DNA from: JAIVJZ01 sp036386515 | GTDB lineage: Bacteria > Acidobacteriota > Blastocatellia > Pyrinomonadales > Pyrinomonadaceae | Direction: 5' to 3' | Assembly (NCBI GenBank): GCA_036386515.1 | Contig: DASVVO010000048.1 | Coordinates: 1 to 64,000 of the forward strand | Length of the DNA: 64,000 nucleotides | Shown here: positions 18,595-27,104 of the stretch, one piece after another | How positions within the stretch are numbered: the stretch's first letter is position 1 | How the letters are laid out: each line of letters begins with the position of its first letter | The notes under the pieces: model-generated | The model's input: only the letters and a program-made list of their open reading frames with translations | The model's database searches: none | What the model was told of the DNA's origin: nothing | Translations under genes and position numbers: made by a program

Positions 18595-20061
18595 ATGTCG
18601 AAAAACTCAAATTGCGCCCGCCGCGCGTGCGCTTCATTCGTCGCCGCTGTCCTGCTCGTCACGGCCTTCGCGCTCTCGCCCACCACCCACGCGCAGAGAC
18701 GCGGCAACGCGCGCCGCATCCGTAGCGCAAACATATCTCCCGTGCCGACGCCCGCCGCGCCGCGCCGCGACCCAGACGTGGCGCGCCTCCTGTCCGAGAT
18801 CGACCCGCGCAACATCGAGCGCACGGTGCGTAAACTCGTCTCCTTCGGCACGCGCAACACGCTCTCGGCGCAGGACAATCCCACGCGCGGCATCGGCGCG
18901 GCGCGCGACTGGCTCAAGCGCGAGTTCAAGCAGATCGCGCGGGGCGCTGGGCGCGGGCGGATGAGCGTCGAGTTGCAGTCCTACACGCAGGAGGCGATGC
19001 CGGAGCCGCGCGGGCGCATCCCGCAACCGACGTTGATCACGAACGTGGTGGCGACGCTGCGCGGCACGGAACCCGCATCCGCCGGGCGCATGTATGTGGT
19101 CAGCGGCCACTATGATTCGATGTGTACCCGCCCGACCGATGCCGTCTGCGATGCGCCGGGCGCGAACGACGACGCCTCGGGCGTCGCCGCCGTCGTCGAG
19201 ATGGCGCGCGTCATGTCGCGCCGCGAGTTCGATGCGACCATCGTGTTCATGGCCGTCGCGGGCGAGGAACAGGGTCTGCTCGGCGCAACCTATTATGCAG
19301 AGCAGGCGAAGCAAAAGAGCCTGAACATCGAGGGGATGTTCACGAACGACATCGTGGGCAACACGCTCGGCGGCAACGGCATGCGCGACCGGGGCAGCGT
19401 GCGCGTCTTCTCCGAAGGCGTGCCGTCGAACGAGACGCCCGAAGAGGCCAACGTGCGGCGCGGCACGGGCGGCGAGAACGATTCCGCTTCGCGCCAACTC
19501 GCGCGCTTCATCAAAGAGACGGGCGCAACCTACCTGCCCAACTTCGACGTGCGGATAGTCTACCGCCGCGACCGCTACCTGCGCGGCGGCGACCACATCC
19601 CGTTCCTCGAACGCGGCTTCGCGGCCGTGCGCTTCACCGAGCCGAACGAAGAGTACAAACACCAGCACCAGAACGTCCGCACCGAAAACGGCGTCGTCTA
19701 CGGCGACCTGCCGGAGTTTGTCGATTACGGCTACATCGCGCAGGTGGCGCGCGTCAACGCCGCCGCCCTCGCCACGCTCGCCCGCGCCCCGGCGCGCCCG
19801 AAAGGCGTCGGCCTGCTCACGCGCCGCCTGACCAACGACACAGACCTCCAATGGACGGCCAACGCCGAAGCTGACCTCGCCGGCTACGAGATCGTCTGGC
19901 GCGACACCTCCTCGCCCGTCTGGACGAACTCGCGCGCCGTGGGCAACGTCACGACTTACACGGTCGAGGGAATGTCGAAAGACAACTACTTTTTCGGCGT
20001 GCGCGCCATCGACCGGCAGGGTAACCGCAGCCCCGTCAGCGTCCCACGCCCGGTTCGCTGA
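18595..20061 (+). CDS. Secreted M28-family zinc aminopeptidase
   Basis: A 488-residue exported peptidase with signal peptide SFVAAVLLVTAFALSPTTHA. The catalytic domain, about residues 60-390, has the M28 zinc ligands in order: His in VSGHYDSM, Asp in GANDDASG, the Glu pair in AGEEQGLLG, and His in RGGDHIPFLERG. The C-terminal 90 residues (TDLQWTANAEADLAGYEIVWRD in part) form a fibronectin type III-like domain. It probably degrades peptides outside the inner membrane. It is followed by a long repeat region and is likely monocistronic. Confidence 0.9.
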   Translation: MSKNSNCARRACASFVAAVLLVTAFALSPTTHAQRRGNARRIRSANISPVPTPAAPRRDPDVARLLSEIDPRNIERTVRKLVSFGTRNTLSAQDNPTRGIGAARDWLKREFKQIARGAGRGRMSVELQSYTQEAMPEPRGRIPQPTLITNVVATLRGTEPASAGRMYVVSGHYDSMCTRPTDAVCDAPGANDDASGVAAVVEMARVMSRREFDATIVFMAVAGEEQGLLGATYYAEQAKQKSLNIEGMFTNDIVGNTLGGNGMRDRGSVRVFSEGVPSNETPEEANVRRGTGGENDSASRQLARFIKETGATYLPNFDVRIVYRRDRYLRGGDHIPFLERGFAAVRFTEPNEEYKHQHQNVRTENGVVYGDLPEFVDYGYIAQVARVNAAALATLARAPARPKGVGLLTRRLTNDTDLQWTANAEADLAGYEIVWRDTSSPVWTNSRAVGNVTTYTVEGMSKDNYFFGVRAIDRQGNRSPVSVPRPVR

Positions 20062-20438
20062 AAAATAGATTCACCCCGGAGGCGGCACGCGGGAAAGAGA
20101 AAGGCAAATTTCAAATCTCAAAAGAGAGACAAACTCCAAGTCTCAAAAGAGAGACAAACTCCAGGTCTCAAAAGAGAGGCGAATCTCATAAAGAGAGGCA
20201 AATCTCAAATTTCAAATCTCAAATCTTAAATCTCAAATTTGAGATCGCCCGACGATTTTCCACGTGCCGCCCGCGCCCCGGCTTTGCGCCCCGGCGGTTT
20301 ATGTTTCGCCTCGCCGTCACTTTGTTCAACCTTTTACCCGGCCGCCGCGTCTAACTCGACGGGCTATCTCAAACTCGGAAAAATCTGTGACGAACTGAAC
20401 GTATTGAGGCAAATATCACTCTCCCGCCGGACACGGTT
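20062..20438. other. Repeat-rich intergenic region before the DUF1800 gene
   Basis: No gene is seen. The first half is the TCTCAAAAGAGAG repeat described separately. The second half, about 20250-20438, should hold the promoter of the DUF1800-DUF1501 pair, but no confident promoter elements were found. Confidence 0.5.
20098..20245. repeat. Tandem/inverted repeat of TCTCAAAAGAGAGACAAACTCC words
   Basis: A word of about 26 bases containing TCTCAAAAGAGAGACAAAC is repeated about three times. The sequence then switches to CAAATCTCAAATTTCAAATC words and ends in ATCTCAAATTTGAGAT, a short palindrome. The composition is much richer in A and T than the flanks. It is the fourth word family of intergenic repeats in this window. 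Confidence 0.75.
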
Positions 20439-22721
20439 ATGAAAAATTTTATGCAGGGGTCTCTTAATCTCGTCGCGCGCCGCCTGGCGCGGCGCGCGAC
20501 GGCCGCGTCGCTCGCGTGCGCGCTCGTCGCCGGTTCGTTGGCGTCGTTCCAGCCGGGCGCGGTGTCGGCGCAGAAGATGGCGGCGACGGCGAAGGCCGCG
20601 CGTCTGAGCGACGAGCAGCGCATCCTGCACGTTCTCAATCGCCTCGGTTTCGGGGCGCGCCCCGGCGACGTGGAGCGCGTCCGCCAACTCGGCCTCGAAA
20701 CTTACATCGAGCGGCAACTCGCTCCCGACAAGATCGAGGACGCGGCGACGGAAGCCAGGCTCCGCAATCTTTCGTCTTACTGGATGACGACGGCGGAGCT
20801 TTACCGGAAGTACCCGCAGCCGGGGCAACTGCTGCGCGCGTTGCAGCGGCAGGGTCGCCTGCCCGCAGACCTCGCCGAACTGCGCGAGAACCGCACGAAG
20901 GCCGGTAACGAAGCGTCGAAGCCTCCTGCTCCGACGGGAGCGGCGGCAATGGCGGGCGCGATGCCGGATGATGCGCCGGACATGATGAAGGCGGGCGAGA
21001 CGGGCGCGGCGAAAGCGGATGCGCGCAAGGATTATCGTCAGGCTCTACAGGAATATTACCGGGAGAATAATCTGCTGCAACCGGCGCGCATCACGGCGGA
21101 GTTGCAATCGTCGCGCATCCTGCGCGCGGCCTATAGCGAGCGGCAGTTGCAGGAAGTCCTGGTTGACTTCTGGACGAACCACTTCAACGTCTACGCGAAC
21201 AAGGGCGCGGATCGCTGGCTCCTGGTGGCTTACGACCGCGACACGATTCGCCCGCGCACGCTCGGCAAGTTCAAGGATTTATTACTGGCGACGGCTCAAA
21301 GCCCGGCGATGCTTTTCTTCCTCGACAACTTTCAGAGCGTCAGCCCGTCGGCCGGGGCGGGCGCGGCTCGCATGCGCCCGCGCGTCAAGCGTTTCTTCGA
21401 GACGCTGACCGACCCGCAAGCGGGCGGCGCAGAGGGCGCGGGACAGCAAGGCGGCGAGCGGCGACGCCGCATGAACCGCAGGCGGCAGTTGCAGCGCGCA
21501 GGAATGAACGCGGAGGCCGCGCCGCAACAGCAGATGCCCGCTGCCGGGGAGCAGCAAGGGCGGATGGCCGCCGAAACGGCGCAGACGCCCGCGCCGCAAC
21601 CGCGACGCCGTCGGCGCGGCATCAACGAAAACTACGCGCGCGAGTTGATGGAACTGCACACGCTCGGCGTCGAGGGCGGCTACACGCAGAAAGACGTGCA
21701 GGAAGTGGCGCGCTGCTTCACCGGCTGGACGATCTTCGACCCGCGCGGCGCGGGCGGCGCGGCGGGCTTAACGAACCCCGAACGCGCCGGGACGTTCTTC
21801 TTCAACCCGCGCCTGCACGACGACGGCGAGAAGGTCGTGCTCGGCCACAAGATTCCCGCTGGCGGCGGCATGAACGACGGCTTGATGGTGCTCGACATCC
21901 TCTCGAAGCATCCTTCGACAGCGAAGTTTATCGCCACGAAACTGGCGCGCCGTTTCGTCTCCGATAACCCGTCGCCGGTTCTGGTCGAACGCATCGCGGC
22001 GGCCTACATGAAGTCCGACGGCGACATCCGCACGACCTTGCGCGCGATCTTCGCCTCGCCCGAATTCAACGCGCCGGAGAATTATCGCGCGAAGATCAAG
22101 ACGCCTTTCGAACTCGCCATCAGCGCGCTGCGTTCGCTCGGCGGCGAAACGACGGGCGCGCCCGCCCTGCATCAGTGGATCGCGCGCATGGGCGAGCCGC
22201 TCTACCAGTATCAAGCGCCCACGGGCTACCCCGACACGGCGGAGCACTGGGTCAACACCGGCGCGCTGCTCGAACGCATGAACTTCGCGCTCGCGCTCGT
22301 CGGCAATCGCATCAACGGCACGCGCGTCGATCTCTCGCGCTTCAACGGCGCGGGCGGCGACGGCGCGGCCACCGGCGCGAACAAGTCGCGCCTCATCGAG
22401 CAATTCGCCGCCGTCATCCTGCAAGGCGACATGTCCGAACGGACGAAGGCGGCCTTGTTGAAACAGTTGAACGAAGCGGCGACCACGCCTACCACGCCTA
22501 CCACGGCCGCGACGGCCAACGCCGCCAACGCCGCCACGGCCATGACGCGCGCGACGAACAACGATGCGACGAACGACGATGATACGATGATGCAACGCGG
22601 GGGTGGCGGCCGTCGCGGCGGCGCGCGGCGCGAGATGCTGGCCGCCGCCAACACGCCCATCACCGAAGCGGCGCGCATCGCCGCCCTGATCCTCGGCTCG
22701 CCCGAGTTTCAAAGACAGTGA
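20439..22721 (+). CDS. DUF1800 family protein
   Basis: A 760-residue protein of the DUF1800 family, whose members are encoded next to DUF1501 proteins as here. It has an N-terminal export segment (LACALVAGSLASFQPGAVSA), then the family's opening HVLNRLGFGARPGDVERV and the later ELMELHTLGVEGGYTQKDVQEVARCFTGWT block. Two low-complexity insertions, a Gln/Arg-rich one at about 325-390 and a Thr/Ala/Asn-rich one at about 680-735, are unusual in length. Biochemical function is not established; a secreted or cell-surface role is inferred from the export signal. Confidence 0.88.
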   Translation: MKNFMQGSLNLVARRLARRATAASLACALVAGSLASFQPGAVSAQKMAATAKAARLSDEQRILHVLNRLGFGARPGDVERVRQLGLETYIERQLAPDKIEDAATEARLRNLSSYWMTTAELYRKYPQPGQLLRALQRQGRLPADLAELRENRTKAGNEASKPPAPTGAAAMAGAMPDDAPDMMKAGETGAAKADARKDYRQALQEYYRENNLLQPARITAELQSSRILRAAYSERQLQEVLVDFWTNHFNVYANKGADRWLLVAYDRDTIRPRTLGKFKDLLLATAQSPAMLFFLDNFQSVSPSAGAGAARMRPRVKRFFETLTDPQAGGAEGAGQQGGERRRRMNRRRQLQRAGMNAEAAPQQQMPAAGEQQGRMAAETAQTPAPQPRRRRRGINENYARELMELHTLGVEGGYTQKDVQEVARCFTGWTIFDPRGAGGAAGLTNPERAGTFFFNPRLHDDGEKVVLGHKIPAGGGMNDGLMVLDILSKHPSTAKFIATKLARRFVSDNPSPVLVERIAAAYMKSDGDIRTTLRAIFASPEFNAPENYRAKIKTPFELAISALRSLGGETTGAPALHQWIARMGEPLYQYQAPTGYPDTAEHWVNTGALLERMNFALALVGNRINGTRVDLSRFNGAGGDGAATGANKSRLIEQFAAVILQGDMSERTKAALLKQLNEAATTPTTPTTAATANAANAATAMTRATNNDATNDDDTMMQRGGGGRRGGARREMLAAANTPITEAARIAALILGSPEFQRQ

Positions 22722-22749
22722 CACGAGCAAGACGGTGACAGGAGCAAGA

Positions 22750-22828
22750 CGGTGACAAGTGACAGGTGACAGGTGACAAGATAAAGACAAGTCGCTTTGT
22801 TTTAACCTGTCACCCGTCACCCGTCACC
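22750..22828. repeat. Intergenic hairpin of GTGACAGGTGACAAG words
   Basis: The left arm of GTGACAAGTGACAGG words and right arm of CCTGTCACCCGTCACC words enclose about 26 bases rich in A and T. It lies between the DUF1800 and DUF1501 genes and ends 11 bases before the latter's start. Same vocabulary as the repeat at 16727. Confidence 0.75.
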
Positions 22829-22839
22829 CTGAGAGAGGT

Positions 22840-24111
22840 ATGAAGATGAATCGCAGGTTCTTTTTGAAGTCGGGAGGCATCGCGCTGGCGAGCGTCGGGT
22901 TGGCGTCCGCGTCGCCGTCGTTTTTGCAGCGCGTCGTGGCGGCGCAGGGATTGAAGGCGGGCGGGCGACGTAAGACGCTGATCGCGATCTTTCAGCGCGG
23001 CGCGGTTGACGGCCTCAACATGGTGGTGCCGCACGGCGAGAAAAATTATTACGCGCTGCGGCCGTCGATCGCCGTCGCGCGGCCGGGCAAGGGCGCGAGC
23101 GGCGAGTCGGTCATAGACCTCGACGGCTTCTTCGGCCTGCACCCCGCGCTCGCCGGGTTCAAGCCGATGTGGGACGCGAAGCGGCTCGCCATCGTCCACG
23201 CCGCCGGGTCGCCCGACAGCACGCGCTCGCACTTCGACGCGCAGGATTACATGGAAGCGGGCACGCCCGGCGTTAAGTCAACGCCCGACGGCTGGCTCAA
23301 TCGCTACTTGCAGGCGCACGCCCAACCCAGGCAATCGCCGTTTCGCGGCGTGGCCTTGACGCAGAACTTGCCGCGCTCCATGCAGGGACGCGCGCCCGCG
23401 CTCGCCATCTCCAACCTCGCCGACTTCTCGATCCGCGCCGGGCAGAGTTCGCAGACCGTGCAGGGCGGCTTCGAGGACATCTACGAACAGGCGGCGGGCG
23501 ACGCCCTGGGAGGCACGGGCAGGGAGACGTTCGAGGCCATCGCCTTTTTGAAGCAGGTCAACCCGGCGCAGTACAGACCGGAGAACGGCGCGCAGTATCC
23601 GCGCACCGCCTTCGGCAACGCCTTGTTGCAGATCGCCCAACTCGTCAAAGCGGGCGTCGGTCTCGAAGTCGCCTTCACGGACATGGGCGGTTGGGACACG
23701 CACCTCAACGAGGGCGGCGCGCGCGGTCAACTCGCGGCGCGCCTGACGGAGTTCGCGGGCGGCATCAACGCGCTTTACACAGACCTCGGGGCGCGCATGG
23801 ACGACGTGTTGATTCTCACCATGTCCGAGTTCGGGCGCACCGTCGCCGAGAACGGCAATCGCGGCACCGATCACGGCCACGCCAACGCCATGTTCATCAT
23901 CGGCGGCGCGACGCGCGGCGGGAAAGTTTACGGGCAGTGGCCGGGACTCGACGCCGACAAACTCTACGACGGGCGCGACCTCGCTTTGACCACAGACTTC
24001 CGCGACGTGTTCGGCGAAGTCGCCGCGAAGCATCTCGGCAACGCCGACCTCAAGCGGGTCTTCCCCGGCTACGCCGTCAACCCGGCCAAGTTTCGCGGCG
24101 TGCTCGGTTAA
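22840..24111 (+). CDS. DUF1501 family Tat-exported protein
   Basis: A 423-residue protein with a twin-arginine signal (MNRRFFLKSGGIALASVGLA). The DUF1501 domain belongs to the alkaline phosphatase/sulfatase-like fold. Recognisable stretches are AIFQRGAVDGLNMVVPHGE, FTDMGGWDTHLNEGG, ILTMSEFGRTVAENGNRGTDHG and FIIGGATRGGKVYGQWPG. Tat export suggests folding before transport, consistent with a metal-bound enzyme. It is paired with the DUF1800 gene 118 bp upstream, a recurrent arrangement; the pair's substrate is unknown. A terminator follows at 24183. Confidence 0.9.
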   Translation: MKMNRRFFLKSGGIALASVGLASASPSFLQRVVAAQGLKAGGRRKTLIAIFQRGAVDGLNMVVPHGEKNYYALRPSIAVARPGKGASGESVIDLDGFFGLHPALAGFKPMWDAKRLAIVHAAGSPDSTRSHFDAQDYMEAGTPGVKSTPDGWLNRYLQAHAQPRQSPFRGVALTQNLPRSMQGRAPALAISNLADFSIRAGQSSQTVQGGFEDIYEQAAGDALGGTGRETFEAIAFLKQVNPAQYRPENGAQYPRTAFGNALLQIAQLVKAGVGLEVAFTDMGGWDTHLNEGGARGQLAARLTEFAGGINALYTDLGARMDDVLILTMSEFGRTVAENGNRGTDHGHANAMFIIGGATRGGKVYGQWPGLDADKLYDGRDLALTTDFRDVFGEVAAKHLGNADLKRVFPGYAVNPAKFRGVLG

Positions 24112-24182
24112 GCAGAGAGAAAAGCCTCGAACGGATTTATAGCCGCCCGGAATTGGGCATAAGCAGAAGCGCACTTGACGCG

Positions 24183-24225
24183 AAAAAGGGGCGCGGAGAG
24201 ACATTCAACTCTCCGCGCCCCTTTT
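24183..24225. terminator. Bidirectional intrinsic terminator
   Basis: The arms AAAAGGGGCGCGGAGAG and CTCTCCGCGCCCCTTTT are perfect complements around an 8-base loop (ACATTCAA). They serve the convergent DUF1501 and beta-propeller genes. Confidence 0.93.
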
Positions 24226-24250
24226 CCGCATCTCCGTGGCGAATGCTTCT

Positions 24251-25324
24251 TTAACTCCCGGCGCGATTCTGCGCCCACGCGATGCCGTCCGGCCCTTTGC
24301 CCGTTTCGACCTGCCCCGTCACTTCCAACTTTTCCAGATCGACGGCGGCCACGCTGCCCGTCTCCTGTAACGCGACGTAAGCGCGTTTGCTGTCGGCCGC
24401 GACGGCGACGCCGACCGTCCCGCCCGCGATCTTGATCCGCTTGATCTCTTTGCGCGTCGCCGCGTCGAAGATGATGAGTTCGCCGCCGACCGGGTCGGGG
24501 ATGAGCACGCGCTTGCCGTCGGGTGTGAAGGCGACGCGAAAGGGAAGCTGCGAAAACTTCTGGAGCGTCTCCACCACTTTGTTCGTCGCCGTGTCGATGA
24601 CGGAGACCGTGCCGTCGGCGCGGTTGGCCGCCCACACCTCGCGCCCGTCGGGTGAGATGCCGATGCCTTCGGGCGTCTTGCCGACCGCGATCTGCGTGAT
24701 GTTCGGCGGCACGGGCGCGCCGCCCACGTTGAGCGCGGTGACGGTGTTCGAGAGCATGTTGGCGGTGTAAATCTTCTTCGCGTCGGGCGTCACGACGAGC
24801 ATGTGCGAAACGCTCTCGCCCGTGCCCATCAACCAGTCCACTTTGTCGGTCGCCGGGTCGTAGCGCGCCACGGCGCGGTTGGCCTCCGCCGTGAAATAGA
24901 TTTTGCCGCCCGCCTCCACCATCCCGTGCGGGCGGCGCAGCGCGCCGAGGTCAACGCGCTTCGTCTCCCTGCGCGCCGCGATGTCCACGATCGAGAGCGA
25001 ACTGCCGACGACCTGCTGCGTGCCGTAGTTGCCGACGTAAGCCGTGCGCCCGTCGCTTGACGCGACCACCTCGTGCGGCCCTTCGCCGACGGGCACGCGC
25101 GCCAACACCTTCAATGCCGCCGGGTCAACGATGGCGAGCGTGTTGTCCGTCTTGTTCAGCACGAGCAACGCGGCCTCGAACGCCTTCGCGCCGCCCGTCG
25201 TCGCCGGAGTTTGCGCCGTCTGCGCGCCGGTCAATCGAGACACGGAGAGCGCGGCGAGGCACGCCAGTGCGACGAGCGCGACGCACTTCGAGAGAAATCC
25301 CATTTTCACGGATCGAGTCTCCAT
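24251..25324 (-). CDS. Secreted YVTN beta-propeller protein
   Basis: A 357-residue exported propeller with signal segment KCVALVALACLAALSVSRLTGA. The rest is about seven repeats of the YVTN type, for example ALLVLNKTDNTLAIVDPAALKVLARVPVGEGPHEV in its parts, TAYVGNYGTQQVVG, and VWAANRADGTVSVIDTATNKVV. Such proteins bind other periplasmic proteins or ligands; no catalytic residues are visible. The start may be at 25324 or at the Met seven codons later. It stands alone between convergent DUF1501 and divergent birA. Confidence 0.85.
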   Translation of the reverse strand: METRSVKMGFLSKCVALVALACLAALSVSRLTGAQTAQTPATTGGAKAFEAALLVLNKTDNTLAIVDPAALKVLARVPVGEGPHEVVASSDGRTAYVGNYGTQQVVGSSLSIVDIAARRETKRVDLGALRRPHGMVEAGGKIYFTAEANRAVARYDPATDKVDWLMGTGESVSHMLVVTPDAKKIYTANMLSNTVTALNVGGAPVPPNITQIAVGKTPEGIGISPDGREVWAANRADGTVSVIDTATNKVVETLQKFSQLPFRVAFTPDGKRVLIPDPVGGELIIFDAATRKEIKRIKIAGGTVGVAVAADSKRAYVALQETGSVAAVDLEKLEVTGQVETGKGPDGIAWAQNRAGS

Positions 25325-25574
25325 TTCTTCGGGTCGGAATCAAAAGAAACCGCAAGAGGTCTGCGGCCAGTTAATACGTAAACGCGCGGGGCGGGTTTCG
25401 CGGCGGGTGAGAATTTCAGGTGAGGGAAGAATCGAATCGTGGGAAAATATTCATCGCGGAGTCGTGGTAGCACAGCGGCGGCGTCGTGGGCGACCTTGTG
25501 AGGTGCGGCGGGAGTTTGCGCCTTCGCGCGTTGTCCATCAAACACGGCTCGCATAAGATGAGTTTGAGACCAAC

Positions 25575-26345
25575 GTGGCCGACCTATTCCAGCCGACGAT
25601 CCTGCGCTACGACGCGCTGCCTTCGACCAACACGGAGGCGGCGAGCCAGGCGGCGCGCGGCGCGCCCGAAGGGTTGTGCGTGGTGGCGCGCGAGCAGACG
25701 CGCGGGCGCGGGCGACAGGAACGCGTGTGGGCATCGCCGCCGGATGCGGGACTCTATTTCAGCATCGTCCTGCGCCCGCGTCTCGGGTTGGAGGCGTGGC
25801 CGCTCGTGACCCTCCTGGCCGCGCTCGCCGTGCGCGACGCGCTCGCCGAAGCGTGCGCGCTCGAAACCGACATCAAGTGGCCGAACGACATCCTCGCCGG
25901 GGGGCGAAAACTCTGCGGCATCCTCGCCGAAACGGTCGAGACCAAGCCCGGCCGCGCCTGCATCCTCGGCATCGGCATCAACTTGAGCGAGCGCGCTTAC
26001 CCCGCCGAGTTGCGCGCGCACGCCACCTCGGTCGAAGGCGCGACCGGGGCACGCGCCGACCTTGAACGCGTGCTCGCCGCGCTCGTCCGCCACCTCGCGC
26101 GCCGCTACGCGCAACTCCACGCTTCGGCCGGCCGGGCGGACATCGTGCGCGAGTGGTCGGCCAACTCCTCTTACGCCGCGGGCAAGCGCGTGCGCGTCCA
26201 TGCCGCCACGGAAACTTTTAACGGCACGACGCGCGGTCTTGAGCCGGACGGCGCACTGCGTGTCGAACTGGCGACCGGCGAGATCAAACTCGTGCGCGCC
26301 GGCGATGTCCACGCGCTCAGAGAGACGACGCATGATGAAGGATGA
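25575..26345 (+). CDS. birA: Biotin-[acetyl-CoA-carboxylase] ligase BirA
   Basis: A 256-residue cytoplasmic enzyme that makes biotinyl-AMP and attaches biotin to carboxylase carrier domains. It has the RYDALPSTNTEA substrate loop, EQTRGRGRQER (the GRGRR-like biotinyl-AMP loop), KWPNDILAGGRKLCGILAE and the C-terminal SH3-like barrel ending GEIKLVRAGDVHALR. The N-terminal helix-turn-helix of the bifunctional repressor form is absent, so it is a pure ligase. It starts with GTG. coaX, a frequent neighbour of this gene, occurs 2.8 kb downstream. Confidence 0.94.
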   Translation: MADLFQPTILRYDALPSTNTEAASQAARGAPEGLCVVAREQTRGRGRQERVWASPPDAGLYFSIVLRPRLGLEAWPLVTLLAALAVRDALAEACALETDIKWPNDILAGGRKLCGILAETVETKPGRACILGIGINLSERAYPAELRAHATSVEGATGARADLERVLAALVRHLARRYAQLHASAGRADIVREWSANSSYAAGKRVRVHAATETFNGTTRGLEPDGALRVELATGEIKLVRAGDVHALRETTHDEG

Positions 26346-26346
26346 A

Positions 26347-26504
26347 AAGCTGTCAGTGGTCAGTGGTCAGTAGTCAGTGGTCAGTGGTCAGTCGTCAGTC
26401 GTCAGTCGTCAGTTGTCCGTAGTCAGTTGTTCAAGACCGTCTTTAGCAACTTGCGTGATGGTCACATGCAACTGACAACTGACCACTGACTACTGACAGC
26501 TTTT
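26347..26504. repeat. Intergenic hairpin of GTCAGTGGTCAGT words with conserved core
   Basis: The outermost arms AAAAGCTGTCAGT and ACTGACAGCTTTT are exact complements. Inside are many TCAGTGG/TCAGTCG words and a core starting GTTCAAGACCGTCTTTAGCA. That core aligns with the one in the repeat at 14032 (GTTCAAG, TTTATAGCA/TTTAGCA, CTTG, CACA, CAAC in the same order). The element lies between birA and the selenoprotein-like gene. Confidence 0.78.
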
Positions 26505-26522
26505 CCATCTCGTGAGGTTTCT

Positions 26523-27089
26523 ATGGCGAGAATCAAAGGAGTCGAAGCGGGTGCGGCCGGCGGTTTCGTGGGGCGCGTGTTCGCGGCGCAGGCGAAGAAG
26601 TGGGGCGCGCCGCTGCTCAATCATCTGCTCTATGCGCGCCGCCCGTCGATCTTTCGCGGCGTGCGCGCCATGTGGGGCGGCATCGCGGAGTCGGGGTTGA
26701 TTGACGGGAAACTGCAAGCCCTCGTCAACCGCCGCGTCGCTGCGCTCAACGGCTGCGAGTTTTGACAGGACATCAACGCTGCGGTCGGCAGCGAACTCGG
26801 CATCCCTACGGAGAAGATTCTCGCCCTCGCGGACTATGCCGTCAGCCCGCACTACACGGAGCGCGAGCGCGTCGCGCTGCACTATGCCGACGCGATGACC
26901 GTCACCGGCCGCGAAGTCTCAGACGAACTCTTCGCGCGCCTCCGCCAATTTTACGACGACGACGCGCTCGTCGAACTGACCGCCCTGATCGCCTGGGAGA
27001 ACGCTTCGAGCAAATTCAACCGCGCCCTGCGCGTGCCGTCGCAAGGACTTTGGCGGAGCGCGGCGGGAGAAGCGCGGAACGCGGATTAA
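26523..27089 (+). CDS. Carboxymuconolactone decarboxylase-family selenoprotein (TGA read as Sec81)
   Basis: Read through one TGA, this gives 188 residues. Codons 1-80 end ...RVAALNGCEF, then TGA at 26763-26765, then QDINAAVGSELG and an intact frame to 27089. AhpD/CMD proteins use a redox C-x-x-C at exactly this place; here it would be C-E-F-Sec (Cys78, Sec81). A hairpin 12 bases after the TGA (26778-26792) matches the bacterial SECIS layout. The start has GTGAGGT upstream. Known members with this motif are peroxidase- or alkylhydroperoxidase-like. A simple nonsense mutation is the alternative, but the position of the TGA, the hairpin and the undecayed frame argue for selenocysteine. selA, selB and selC would have to be elsewhere in the genome. 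Confidence 0.85.
26763..26792 (+). promoter_or_regulatory. Candidate bacterial SECIS element
   Basis: Directly after the in-frame TGA, a spacer of 12 bases leads to the stem GCTGC, loop GGTCG and stem GCAGC. The Escherichia coli fdhF SECIS, as I recall it, has a GGTCT loop and an 11-base spacer, so loop sequence and distance agree. SelB would bind this hairpin to recode UGA. Confidence 0.8.
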
Positions 27090-27104
27090 GCAGACGAGGC
27101 AACG

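Noticed and set aside
26523..26765. Truncated 80-residue CMD-like protein ending at the TGA
   Set aside because: The frame continues intact with family-like sequence, the stop replaces a redox Cys and a SECIS-like hairpin follows, so a read-through gene is the better reading.
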